From the NCBI GenBank assembly GCA_032622095.1, contig CP136068.1, forward strand, positions 5,807,314-5,871,313: a DNA stretch of 64,000 nucleotides. Reading direction: 5' to 3'. Shown one piece after another: positions 17,030 to 27,466 of the stretch. This stretch comes from Siphonodentalium dalli. Lineage: Eukaryota > Mollusca > Scaphopoda > Gadilida > Siphonodentaliidae. Each line of letters opens with the position of its first letter. Position 1 is the first letter of the stretch. The notes beneath the pieces are model-generated. The model saw only the letters and a program-made list of their open reading frames with translations, made no database searches and was not told where the DNA came from. A program made the position numbers and the translations under genes.

Positions 17030-17110
17030 AGTTTAAAGAATTGTTGACGGATTGGCGGACGGATAGACGGACGGACGACGGACGAGGAGCAATAACTATA
17101 GCTCCACCGG
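17030..17110. repeat. ACGGACGG-rich dispersed-repeat end
   Basis: A GACGGATAGACGGACGGACG-type stretch followed by AGCAATAACTATAGCTCC. Related ACGGACGG ends occur at 19705-19740, 51705-51770 and 52165-52220, suggesting a family of non-autonomous repeats. Confidence 0.6.
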
Positions 17111-17241
17111 AGCAAAAAACAAAAAAATACACGTGTAGAATTACCAGACAAAATCATTATGATATACCAGTAGTGTACCTGCTTATCCAATCCGTGATTC
17201 GCCGCAATAACTTTATCACATTCCTCTTTACGAAAATACAG

Positions 17242-17718
17242 TTAAAGGTACTCAACTCGATAAAACTCCTCTCAATTACTATTTCAATGGCTTCGGGGGT
17301 CAAAAATATTTGATTCGAGTCGAGGAAGTCACCCATCAAAGCTCAGATTTGTTAGATATCGATTTTAGAAATCTATTATTTTTCATTATCGGGAATACTA
17401 TCTGGCCCAGAACTCAGTCAAAATTGCGTTAAAATTACCACTTGATTTTAGAGTTATTCATCCTTGTCTGTTTGAATAGATTTGGAGTACATATCCAGAG
17501 CAGATTACGGCAGTTATTGGTACTCATCTCGAGAACATAACAAATTTGAAAAATCAATATCTAATAACTCTGAGCTTTGTTTGATGGGTTCCTCGACTCG
17601 AATCAAATATTTTTTACCCCCAAAGCCAAAGAAATAGTAATATAGGACCCTCTGATCGGATTTTTGTTGTTGGAATCTGTTGAGATGGGGACCCTCTTTA
17701 CGGGTTGAGTACCTTTAA
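17242..17718. mobile_element. Palindromic MITE with TTAA duplications
   Basis: TTAA at 17242-17245 and 17715-17718 flank terminal inverted repeats AGGTACTCAAC and GTTGAGTACCT. The arms continue inward as a long imperfect inverted repeat (17242-17375 against 17545-17718; shared AATATTTGATTCGAGTCGAG), with a roughly 60-base extra segment in the right arm. No coding capacity. TTAA duplications suggest piggyBac-type mobilisation, inferred only. Confidence 0.8.
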
Positions 17719-18783
17719 TGAATGAATCGCTCCCAGCACAAGAAATGTTAGCAACACGATCACATGTGCACTGTCCTAGAAAACGGGGGAGAATTTCAGC
17801 TTGTGCGACAAGCCGGTTCTACATTAATCTTAGCAAAATCATACTGCCCGCAGTTCACGATCCTATGCTTTTTACGCGCTGTTAAATTCGAACCAGAACA
17901 ATTAAATCTGTCAAACGTAGTATGGCAGACCGTAATGACAATAATTTCCTATCGAATCGTTGTCAATCTATATGAAAGGGGTAAAATTTATGCTGAATAA
18001 GATATCCCTCCTGACTATTTTTTTTAATTGATAATTTCAAATCTGACAAAATAAAGATAAGATGGTTTAAAGTCGAAACCACTTTATAGATGACCGGACC
18101 TACACAAGATCTCTACCCGTTTGAGGATATGTGTAAATACATTATCCCGATTGCTACCTCACACACCACGACACTAAAGACCAAACTAAGATTCATCGAA
18201 GACGATAATTGTGAGGACATACTACGTCCGCGGCGGTTGTGCATGTCCGTTTCAGCTGTTTTCTCCCCTGACATAAATAGCAAATGGACACATTTATTCT
18301 ACTAGTATAATTGTTGTAGGCCGACGACAAATCGCGATGAAATTATCATGCCGAATGCCATCATCCATCATCGTTATGTATATATTTGCTTGCTATTCTA
18401 TGCTTTCATTTTGTTTTCTTTCTTTCATACTTCCTACATGTCTGCACAAATTCGAACCATTGATTCCAATTGCCAAGCCTTTTCTGAACATTTTCAGATC
18501 ATGCACCATACCTCTTGGTCCATTTGTGGGTTACCAAAATATATCCATATCAGTATTGTAACGTTTGCAGAGTCTAAGTTCAGTTCCTGCCTTGTCCTGG
18601 TTTCAAACCACCGTCTGAAAAATGACGTGTGTCCTGCATCAGTATAGGGCAGATATTGCTTGGTATCTTCGATTCAGCAAAAAGAATGTCACATATCAAA
18701 ACAGCAAATAACGGCAAATAACGGCAAATTACGGCAGTCTGAACGTCGGATCTTTCAGTCTATTGAGTCGTAGATTTATATTT
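17719..18783. other. No recognisable gene
   Basis: Several short open frames (60-100 codons) have no recognisable domain. The last part probably includes the 5' region of the LINE that follows, including the triplet AACGGCAAAT near 18707-18730. Confidence 0.5.
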
Positions 18784-19341
18784 ATGTTGACTCTTTTAAT
18801 ATTAATGTTATCAGGAGATATTGAAATTAACCCTGGGCCTTCGCTATCGAGAGCCAACAACACAATCTCCATTTTCCATTACAACATGCGCAGTATCCGT
18901 AATAAATTAGGAAAGATTTCAGACCAAATAAACGAGTATGATGTGTTATGTTTTACGGAAACCCACCTTGACCCGTCATACCCACAAAACCAGCTAGAAA
19001 TCCCTGGATATAGTTCTCCCATCCGTAAAGACCGTGACTCTAATGGAGGTGGCATTTGCGTAATGCTTGCTGATCATCTCATTTTCAATCGGAAACCTGA
19101 ACTAGACTTCGATACATCATGTTTATGGTTCGAACTTCACTCTAGAAAAACGCGCATTATACTCGGGGTATCCTATAGATCTGAAGATTTCTGTGCAACA
19201 AATTATTGGGAACTACTTGAATCCAAAATTTCAGACGCACTTGATAATTGTGAAAATGTAGTCATCACTGGAGATTTTAATTCCTATTTTTGGACAGCTC
19301 TCGAAGATCAAACAAATAACAGATGGTTTCAATATGAATAA
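18784..19341 (+). pseudogene. LINE ORF2 N-terminus: 2A-like peptide plus endonuclease
   Basis: First ATG at 18784. A hydrophobic stretch is followed by D-I-E-I-N-P-G-P at 18817-18840, matching the 2A consensus D(V/I)ExNPGP, at which ribosomes skip a peptide bond between Gly and Pro. An APE-type endonuclease follows: HYNMRSIRNKL, FTETHLD, GGGICVM, and the GDFN motif near 19272. The frame breaks shortly after and stops at 19339-19341; downstream homology is displaced by an inserted repeat. Confidence 0.9.
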
Positions 19342-19827
19342 AAGGCCGTCCGGCCACAGTGTCCCCGAAAAAAGTGGCTTCATTGGGGGCATCACCTTTT
19401 CTGAAAAAAAATAACAGGGACCCTCAATCCGATACCAAATTTCAGAACAATCCAACCAGTGTCCCCTGAAATGGTGGATAAACTATCATACTATATTTGA
19501 TTCAGATATGATCACACAAACTGAAGTTATTATCCGGAAACCAGAAAATTACAAGATTCTAAGTCGAAAAAGGGCCATAACTCTCGCAAAAATGAGCGAA
19601 GCAAACCCACATTCGAACTTGAACTGTATTTTGGTCTGATAAACTCACCAATGAAATTTGCTTTTGATCTAATAACCGAAACTAAAGTTATCATCCGGAA
19701 ACCATTTCCGGACGGACGGACGCACGTCCAGACGGACACCGGCTATTTTAATAGTCCCCCCGAAAGAAAAAAAATTTGGAGGACAAAAATGTCATTAGGA
19801 TTCCCACCAGTGTAACCAGCACACCAA

Positions 19828-19956
19828 GTACTCTCCTCGATCCCATTATTACCTCCAATATTACATGTAACTACTCTCCTCGATCCCATTATTACCTCCA
19901 ATATTACATGCAAGTACTCTCCTCGATCCCATTATTACCTCCAATATTACATGCAA
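19828..19956 (+). repeat. 43-bp tandem triplication inside the LINE
   Basis: Three near-identical 43-bp copies (19828, 19871, 19914) of a segment encoding part of the endonuclease C-terminus. As 43 is not a multiple of 3, the duplication destroys the frame. Confidence 0.93.
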
Positions 19957-20621
19957 GATTATGCAAGTTCTAGACGCTGATACTATATAGACCGTGGAGT
20001 TTCAGACCATCTAGGTGTTTACGCTACAATATCTTTCGATATTATATCTTACCGTATCTTACGTGACTTTCACGCATTCTGATTGGCGGCACACTGCTAT
20101 ACTATTTTACGATAGTACCCCAGTGGGATTCCTACATGCCTTCTATTCTTTTTCTATTTATAGTAACAATTCATTTCGGGAAATCGGGTTGCCGCCTGGA
20201 GATACGGCCAAACTTAATCTAAACCTTGTACGATATCGGTATATCACTAGATTTATTGGTGAATTGTATTTAATAGTTTGTCCGTTTAGTTGGCAAGCGG
20301 CCAGTCCTAATTGTGTAATGAAAGTGGGCGTTATTTATAATTTCCTTTTCCGCTTAAAATGTCTTTGCCAATGACGTATTTATAGAAACAAATGCATGAA
20401 TCATGAAGAGATTCTGTTAGATGTAACTAATAACATAGTCTTGCTCCCTACCAACGTCAAAAGATTGCCGTAAATTGTAAAATCTGAGACCGATTTCCAA
20501 AATTCAAGCTAAATAAAAATGTGACAAAATCAGACACATAAATTGTGTGAGAATTTGCACCAATGTTCGATATAATATAATAAATAATGAATGACTTGTC
20601 GTTGACTATGCCAAAAAAAGT

Positions 20622-20703
20622 CATCTCCAATGGTCATTATCTATATAATAATACCCTGGCACCATCTCCAATGGTCATTATCTATAAAATAATACCCTGG
20701 CAC
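20622..20703 (+). repeat. 41-bp tandem duplication
   Basis: Two copies of a 41-bp unit beginning CATCTCCAATGGTCATTATC, at the right edge of the sequence interrupting the LINE. Confidence 0.9.
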
Positions 20704-20739
20704 CATCATTCGAAAGAAAGGTGTGGAATTAAAGAAAGG

Positions 20740-21593
20740 CTAACTTTTCACATGCAAATAGCTTACTCGAATCAGTAGACTGGGATGATCTCATAAATCA
20801 CACAACATATGTAAATAAAGAAGTCGATAAATTCCATAAGAAATTCTTATCTATAATGGAGAAAACAATCCCACAATCAACTCTAACAGTAAGAACATCA
20901 GACAAAATTTGGTTTAATTCAGACATTCGACGCGAGATTAAAAAAAAGCGTGACAGAGTGAGAAAAAAAACTCTGAAAACTAACAAACCGATATTATGGA
21001 GAGATTACAAAAATATCCGAAATAAAATTAACAACATGAAAAAACACGCGAAAATCAAATTCGACAAAAATTTGGAAGAGCGAATAAGAGAATCCTCAAA
21101 TCCGAGAGACTTCTGCAGAATAATAAACTACCTCCTGAATAAGAAGATCTAAGACTACCCCCCCCCCACTATATAGCTCCACAGACAGTAGAACATCAAA
21201 AAACGGCCACACATATGCAACTAATGATTCTGAAAAAGCAGTAATACTAAATAAGAGCTTCATTGCAATTTCAACCATTAATGACTCGAAACATAGCATC
21301 ACAATCTTTCCGAAGCTTTGCAAAAAAATAACGCCAAATTTGGTTTTTACAGAAACTGACGTAGAATTTGCTATCAAATCATTCAAGCTGAACAAAACCC
21401 ATGGACATGGCGGGATAAGTGTTAGAATGCTCCGCGACACAGCAAGAAATCAATTAACACATCGAAATTCCCTGCAGCATGGAAGTTTGCAAACGTCATT
21501 CCTATTTTCAAGACAGATGATCCTGCTGATTCGAAAAACTATCGCCCAATTTCCCTTTTACCGTGCCTCGCTAAAATCTTCGAATAAATATGT
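20740..21593 (+). pseudogene. LINE ORF2 middle: connector and RT N-terminus
   Basis: It encodes the region between endonuclease and RT (WFNSDIRREIKKKRDRVRKK) and the RT start (KSFKLNKTHGHGGISVRMLR). After a frame change comes the conserved NYRPISLLPCLAKIFE box. A TAA at 21150-21152 and the shift near 21440 break it. Homology stops at about 21593, where an unrelated repeat begins. Confidence 0.85.
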
Positions 21594-21880
21594 TTAAATT
21601 AAACTTTGGTACATTTCCAGCAGTTGGAAACTTCATGCCTGACAAAACATTAGTTGGACATTAATTTGACACCATATATAGGTTGGAATTGTTCTCATTG
21701 TTTGATTTTTCAACCAGTAAAAGTTGGTCATTTTCCAATCTAAGGGTGTGTCAGGTTGGATATTTCCAAGGGGGTGCAAATGGAATTCAGCGAACATGTG
21801 AGATGCTTGGTTCAAGGGGGTGTAGTTGGTCGGAAATTTGATGGAGCACTCTCATGGGAACCCCCTAGCCACGTCTCTAG
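21594..21880 (-). repeat. GTTGGAAATTTCCAAC-family dispersed repeat
   Basis: AT-rich repeat with recurring GTTGGAAA / TTTCCAAC words and AGGTTGGA blocks, in inverse orientation to relatives at 34110-34740, 60480-60676 and 61277-61690; a more diverged relative lies at 49950-50300. Non-coding. Confidence 0.65.
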
Positions 21881-22801
21881 AACTTGTACGTGTGGGCACT
21901 TAATCAATAAATTGACTGACATTTCCACTATATAGTCCTGAGATCCTAGAATAAGCTTTACATTTGTGTTTGTGCGATTGTGAGATGCAGTTCACGTGCG
22001 TTCACAAGACCACAATATTAGCTCCATGGACCACAGGAGCTTGGAATTTGGTCAAAACCTCTCTTTTATTGGCAGAACCACCACCCGGGACCATAGGTCA
22101 CGGAAGGAACGAAACACGAATTTGTTGCCACCCATTTTGAACTCAACTGTATTCCTACAAAAAATATATTTTCACTAAAAACTTTTGGTACCTCTTACAC
22201 CTTAGATGCCAATCTACAACATTCCATAGGTATATTTGTCCAGTTCTTCGAAAACCTCACTTTATTTCGGTAATGTATTGTAAATTCACCAACGAACACA
22301 AATCTGCGTATTCTCCATCACCCGTTCTAGAATCTGAATGACAAATGGCACAAAACCATTTTTCCGGAATAACAAAGTCGGAACGAAATAAAATCGAAAC
22401 CTAAATTTAAAGCCCGCGAAATTCAAAAATATTTGAAGGTGCGTGCGGTTTTCGAACTTAGGCGCCAGAAAACTTAAATCAGTTTATGTTTGCGTCATAC
22501 TATGCGCGTTTTTGATGATCTTATCCTGATGTTTTGTGTATTTTCTTGAAAATTTTTGTATTTGTCTGTCTGCTGTTATCATCTGATGAAAATGACGACT
22601 GTCCAAGAAGATATTCTTCATTTGACTGAATGGTAATTTGTACAAATATTTCATATATAATCTATTTCTATTTATGGCACGACCACGTGGTATTGATTTT
22701 TTCTTCTTGTTTTATGTTCGTTGTGTACCGGTAGGCCTATATGTACTACTTGACTTTGTAATGCTACTGGTTGCAATTATTGGTCATAAGGGGACCAAAA
22801 C
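21881..22801. other. No recognisable gene
   Basis: AT-rich sequence without long frames or obvious repeats. Confidence 0.5.
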
Positions 22802-22826
22802 ACTCTCTCTCTCTCTCTCTCTCTCT

Positions 22827-22863
<37 letters not shown>
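22802..22863. repeat. (CT)n microsatellite
   Basis: About 60 bases of CT dinucleotides, broken once by a run of C. Reading frames across it are artefacts. Confidence 0.98.
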
Positions 22864-22868
<5 letters not shown>

Positions 22869-22879
22869 AACTAGTTTAT

Positions 22880-23168
22880 AAATTTGTGTTAGTGATAAAC
22901 TCGCTAACATAAATTTTATGAGAAAATCAATGCCGATGGTGGCTAGCTGTCTTGAATTCAAAAATAGAATTTCCAATTCATGAGCACAGGCTATATAATC
23001 ATATGCATAAAGCCATTCTTTTAAGAGTTTTGGTGCTGATTCGTTACGACACACGAGTCACGAGTGACGTATACTATTTATAGATCCTGGTACCGGTGCA
23101 GTTAACAATACTTATAGTTGCTTATTACATAAAATTTATGTTAGCGAGTTTATCACTAACACAAATTT
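22880..23168. mobile_element. MITE-like element with perfect 41-bp inverted repeats
   Basis: 22880-22920 is the exact reverse complement of 23128-23168 (ends AAATTTGTGTTAGTGATAAA). The 207-bp interior is non-coding. No clear target duplication is visible. Confidence 0.85.
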
Positions 23169-23772
23169 CACCATGGTATTTCACCATGATAGTTTGAAAA
23201 TCACCATGGTGTTACAGTGATAGACCATTTCACCATGTTAACTTACCATGGTTGAAAAATGGTAACACCGTATTGGTACCATATTTACCATGGTACGAGC
23301 ATTGTGATAGACATTTCAATTTTCAACATGGTATTTCACCATGTTAGTTTGACAATCATCATGTTGTTACTTTGGTAGTGCCCAATATTTTTTTCCTTTT
23401 CAAGTTACCAAGTTTTACCGTTGGCCAAGTAGTTCTCCAGATATCAGGTATCGTTACCCTATTATCAAGGCTACTTGACATAATCCTATATGTTTTCATG
23501 TAGTTGAGATTCATCGGCCATGTTTGGACTTGGGCCATTGCAAAACTGCAGGTCTACCAGACCTATGCCTGTTTTCTAACTGATTGATAACATTTTTAGT
23601 TCATTTAAATAAATTCTGGCATGTGTTGCAACAATAACAACCTGAAAATATGTCACATGACTGCAATTTCGAAAAATGCCTGTTTTCACCCTTATTTTGC
23701 ATGTGTTGCATGGTCTATCACTGTAACACCATGGTGATTTTCAAACTATCATGGTGAAATACCATGGTGAAA
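23166..23772. mobile_element. Element with perfect 63-bp inverted repeats, CCATGG-rich
   Basis: 23166-23228 is the exact reverse complement of 23710-23772. The arms carry CACCATGGTATTTCACCATG. It abuts, and shares three bases with, the right end of the 41-bp-TIR element. The sequence after it (23775-23850, TTACCACGGTA) resembles 29697-29790. Confidence 0.88.
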
Positions 23773-23850
23773 AATGATTGTTACCACGGTAAGTTATAGA
23801 GTACTACGTAATCCAATGTATTTTACTATGCTCGCATTATTATCACAATC

Positions 23851-25229
23851 CAAAGGTTGTTTTACGGTTCGTAAGCGACGCAAGTATAGTTGTGACGTCA
23901 CTAATTTCTATACTCTATCAACCGCAATTTTTTTTTTTACATCCGGGCGATTCGGACCTATGGGCCCCTATGGTGGCCGCCATGTTGGAATAACATCGAA
24001 CCAGCCTGTAAAATGAATTGACAAACTAACAAAACGAATTTATTTTTGCTTCTTTGATCAGCTTTCCAATAGCAACACTATTAAATTTGAAAAACACAAG
24101 CACCCTTATTCAAAATTAAATGATTAATGTGGATTTAGTCGACATAGGCGCATATCATTCGGCAAACCTCGTCAGATTCTGAACCGTTTCAGTTTGAAAT
24201 TACGTCCCCTGTCCCATAACAACGTTACAAATGGTGCGCCCTGATAAGTGATTGGCGAATGCTATTCAAACTCTTCAAACTCTTCTCCGTTGTGGTTCTC
24301 GTGCTGAATATTTTGCTATAAGTCAATCGATTGGGCATACATTGTTTGTGGATCCTCCAGATTTTTGAAGTTTAACAGTGAAAGTGAAACCCAGTCAGTC
24401 GAAAAGAAACTGAATCAGTGAATGACGAAACTGTGACTGAAAATAATATGAAAATGAAGGTCACTGGAGTGGACTGTGGACGTTGGACTGGTCTGTGGTC
24501 ACCACTCTGATTTGACTTGTTCTGTTAAATTTTAAGTCTGTTTTAACCTGGACTCAGTGGTTAGAGTTGCAAACGGCAAATTGCTCCGTCTACTTCTCTA
24601 AATTTAATTGTTAATAGCTGACACTGTCAGTGTCACTAGTGCCCGGTCAATGAAATCAGAAAATGGACATTTTAGAGCTGACTGATTTACTCATTTACTA
24701 CTTAACAGTCTATTACTATTAGGATTGTATTAGTGATTACAGATTAGTAACGATTTCAGCCTGCCCAGGCACAGCCTCACCCACTCACTTGAGTGTGACT
24801 CGGGTCAAAATACAATTCTAGCCATCTACAGTACAGGGCAGTCGACACACAGATGTGACAAACATGTGAAGCCCAGCGAATTGGTGACTGACAAAGTGAG
24901 TCAATTAACTTAGTGAGTGAAGGAAAAGAAGAACATCTCCCATTTGGGATCGGCACACTGCAGAGTGTAGCTACTGGTGAGAGAATATGCTTCCAACTTT
25001 CCATCTTTGAATTCTGTTTCCAGTGATGGACAGATCAAGTTAAATATAATAATTATAATGCACCGTTAATAACGCATTAACAGTGATTTATTTTAGCATT
25101 CTCACATATTAAATATATCATGATTATAACACCGTGATCTCGGTTTAAACCTTAAGCGGGAGCTCGGTCAGCATGGCTGGCATATATATAGTGGCTATTT
25201 TGGAAACATTATTAAATAGGCCGTGGCTG
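23851..25229. other. No recognisable gene
   Basis: Non-coding; local CAGTGA / GTGACTG word enrichment around 24390-24950, no protein recognised. Confidence 0.5.
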
Positions 25230-25659
25230 AAGAACGGTATACCGCTCTTTAGTACCAAACGCTAAAGAGCGGTATACCACGCTTTAGCTATATGGGCCTG
25301 ATACGCTAATTAACGGTATTCCGATCTTTAGCGTTTGGTGCTAAAGAACGGTATACTGCTCTTTAGTGACAAACGCTAAAGAGCGGTATACCACGCTTTA
25401 GCTACATGGGCCTGGTACGCTAATGAACGGTATACCACTCTTTAGCGTTTGGTGCTAAAGAGCGGTATAGGCCTACTGCTCTTTAGCCCTCGGTGCTAAA
25501 GAGCGGTCCAGGTTGGATGAGCGACACGTGCGTTGCCAAGATATTTTGCGCATTGCGTATAACGTTATAATCCGTACCGCTCTTTAGCCCTCATTACTAA
25601 AGAGCGGTATACCGTTCTTTAGCCCTCAGTACTAAAGAGCGGTATACCGTTCTTTAGCC
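25230..25659. repeat. Cluster of CTAAAGAGCGGTATACCGCTCTTTAG palindromes
   Basis: Alternating GCTAAAGAGCGGTATACC and GGTATACCGCTCTTTAG blocks recur about every 20-60 bases, including two tandem copies of a roughly 115-bp unit (GGGCCTGATACGCTAAT core) around 25255-25490. Each pair can fold into a hairpin with GGTATACC at its centre. Confidence 0.9.
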
Positions 25660-27325
25660 ACTTCGTATTAAATATAGCCCTGCGTACTTTCTATTGTCGG
25701 CTTGACACATTGGGATTGGAATAATCTGTATTCTAAACACAATAATTCCAGGCCAAGCTGGTCGAACTGTCATGACCTTCTGTACATGTAGTTCTACATC
25801 GCAAATGGTCATAATATGTTTAATGCCATGAATCTCTATGTATCTATGCCGGTCGAGAATGATATATTCCACCAGTACAAAGATTTTGCTGTTGCGATAT
25901 AGGGAAGTTTATAACAATGAAAAAAAAACAGTATAGGTAATAAATTATGAAATACCTGTTCCTTAATAATGCCTAACAATAGTGTCAGCATGTGCCGCAT
26001 GATTAGTATAATTTTGGATAAAATTCTCAACGATCATTAAATTATTTGGCATAGAGACATATATATAATTAAATTAAAATAGAATTAAATTTCCATCACT
26101 ATTATTAATTTCAGTCTAAGTCTCCACTATCACTATTATTGATCATCACAATGATTAGACACCAGAGATTACGATATAAGCTCACAAAAGTTACAAACAA
26201 GCATGCAATCTTGAACTGGGACCACCCCTACTGTGAAGTAGATTATTGAGGAACAAGTATTAACAATATAGGGAAATATATTCACTGCTTGTTTAAAATT
26301 GTTATACATTTCGCTGTCAGAACATAAAAAAGTTCCCAGGTTTGTGTACAGTGCAATTGGTGTAATATGGTCTATAGTATGGTCATATCTAGTGTAGGGA
26401 TTCATGGCATGATCTAGTATTTTTTTGTGGTTCGATAGTCTTTTAAGGTGAACTCTGTAAACGTGCATATATGCGCGTCTAATTAATGAGTAGTAACCGT
26501 ATAGGAAACGACCCGAACATACCACTATTGCACAATGACATCAGTTTGTTTGATCTAAATTATTTATCCACTCAAGCCCCAAAACAATAGTCATTTGGGC
26601 AAATTGTGTCATTCCTTTTCGAAGTGCCTATCGTCTACTGAAGGTGGATCCTACCACAGGCCAGAAATTGTGTCTCATTGAGTCATTGTGCCCCACACAC
26701 GCAACTCGCTGAAAGTCAAGCATACATAAACGTCTATAAATAAATCAGATGTGGCTATGTGAAATATGCAATAAATCCCCGTTTTCCACATCACATCTTA
26801 TATGTATACATAAACAGTTCCATGTATACATTTATTGATGGGCGTTTCGTGGGCTGTTCATACAGGATCGGGTTCATTATTCCGAAGGTTCCATATTCCG
26901 AAGGTTCAATATTATTTGGGAGCCATATTAACGGGGGGATTTTTTTTTTTGCATCTTTTGAGACACAGACGTTTCAAATGGTGATGTATTATAGTATTTT
27001 AATCATATTTTATGGCATAGATTGTTATTAAAACAGTATATCAAGGCACTATAAAAAGGAAAATCAGTGATGCGAAAATTAAGTGGGCCTTTAAAGTCAA
27101 TACAAAGTCACAATTGCATTTAAGTTCATCTCTTACCCGTCTATTCTGCGATATTCTGCTACGCAGTATGTTATGGCGCTCCAGTATTCGTTAAGCGTTA
27201 TAGCCCCTCTGTTATAAACCGCCTTTAGCTGGCGTATTCTTGCCTCTAAGATTATTGAGATATAACGTTATGGGCGTAGCCAGCTAGGGTTCGATGGGTT
27301 TGGACGAACCCGCCCTTGAAAACAG
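25660..27325. other. No recognisable gene
   Basis: AT-rich. A doublet TTCCGAAGGTTC at 26879-26911 has inverse counterparts (GAACCTTCGGAATAG) at 28909-28946. Otherwise nothing is seen. Confidence 0.5.
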
Positions 27326-27466
27326 GTGCCCTCGTAGCCTGACTTCCAGGGTTCGACAGGTCGTTGGCTCGGACAACTTCGGGGGTTCGTTAAGTTAATG
27401 CACGAACCCTCGAAGTTGCCCGAGCCAACGAACTATCGAACCCTGGGAGTCAGGCGACGAGGGCAC
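27326..27466. repeat. Long hairpin: 65-bp arms, 11-base loop
   Basis: 27326-27390 and 27402-27466 are reverse complements with about seven mismatches (outer GTGCCCTCGT / ACGAGGGCAC). The arms are much richer in G+C than the flanks. It could be a small foldback transposon or a hairpin-RNA precursor. Confidence 0.88.

Larger units (their letters stand above)
18784..21593 (+). mobile_element. Broken LINE with 2A-like motif and APE endonuclease
   Basis: The line of homology runs 2A-like peptide, endonuclease, connector, then start of RT. It is interrupted by an ACGGACGG-type repeat (about 19342-19795), a 43-bp triplication (19828-19956) and about 620 bases of unrelated sequence (about 20080-20700). 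Element frames resume on each side: PTSVTSTPSTLLDPIIT, then VSDHLGVYATISFD, then the SLLESVDWDDLINH segment, then the RT N-terminus up to YRPISLLPCLAKIFE at about 21593. The RT palm and FADD box are missing, so the copy is dead. Confidence 0.9.

Noticed and set aside
22638-22874. 78-codon frame ending in Leu/Ser repeats
   Set aside because: Produced by the (CT)n microsatellite.
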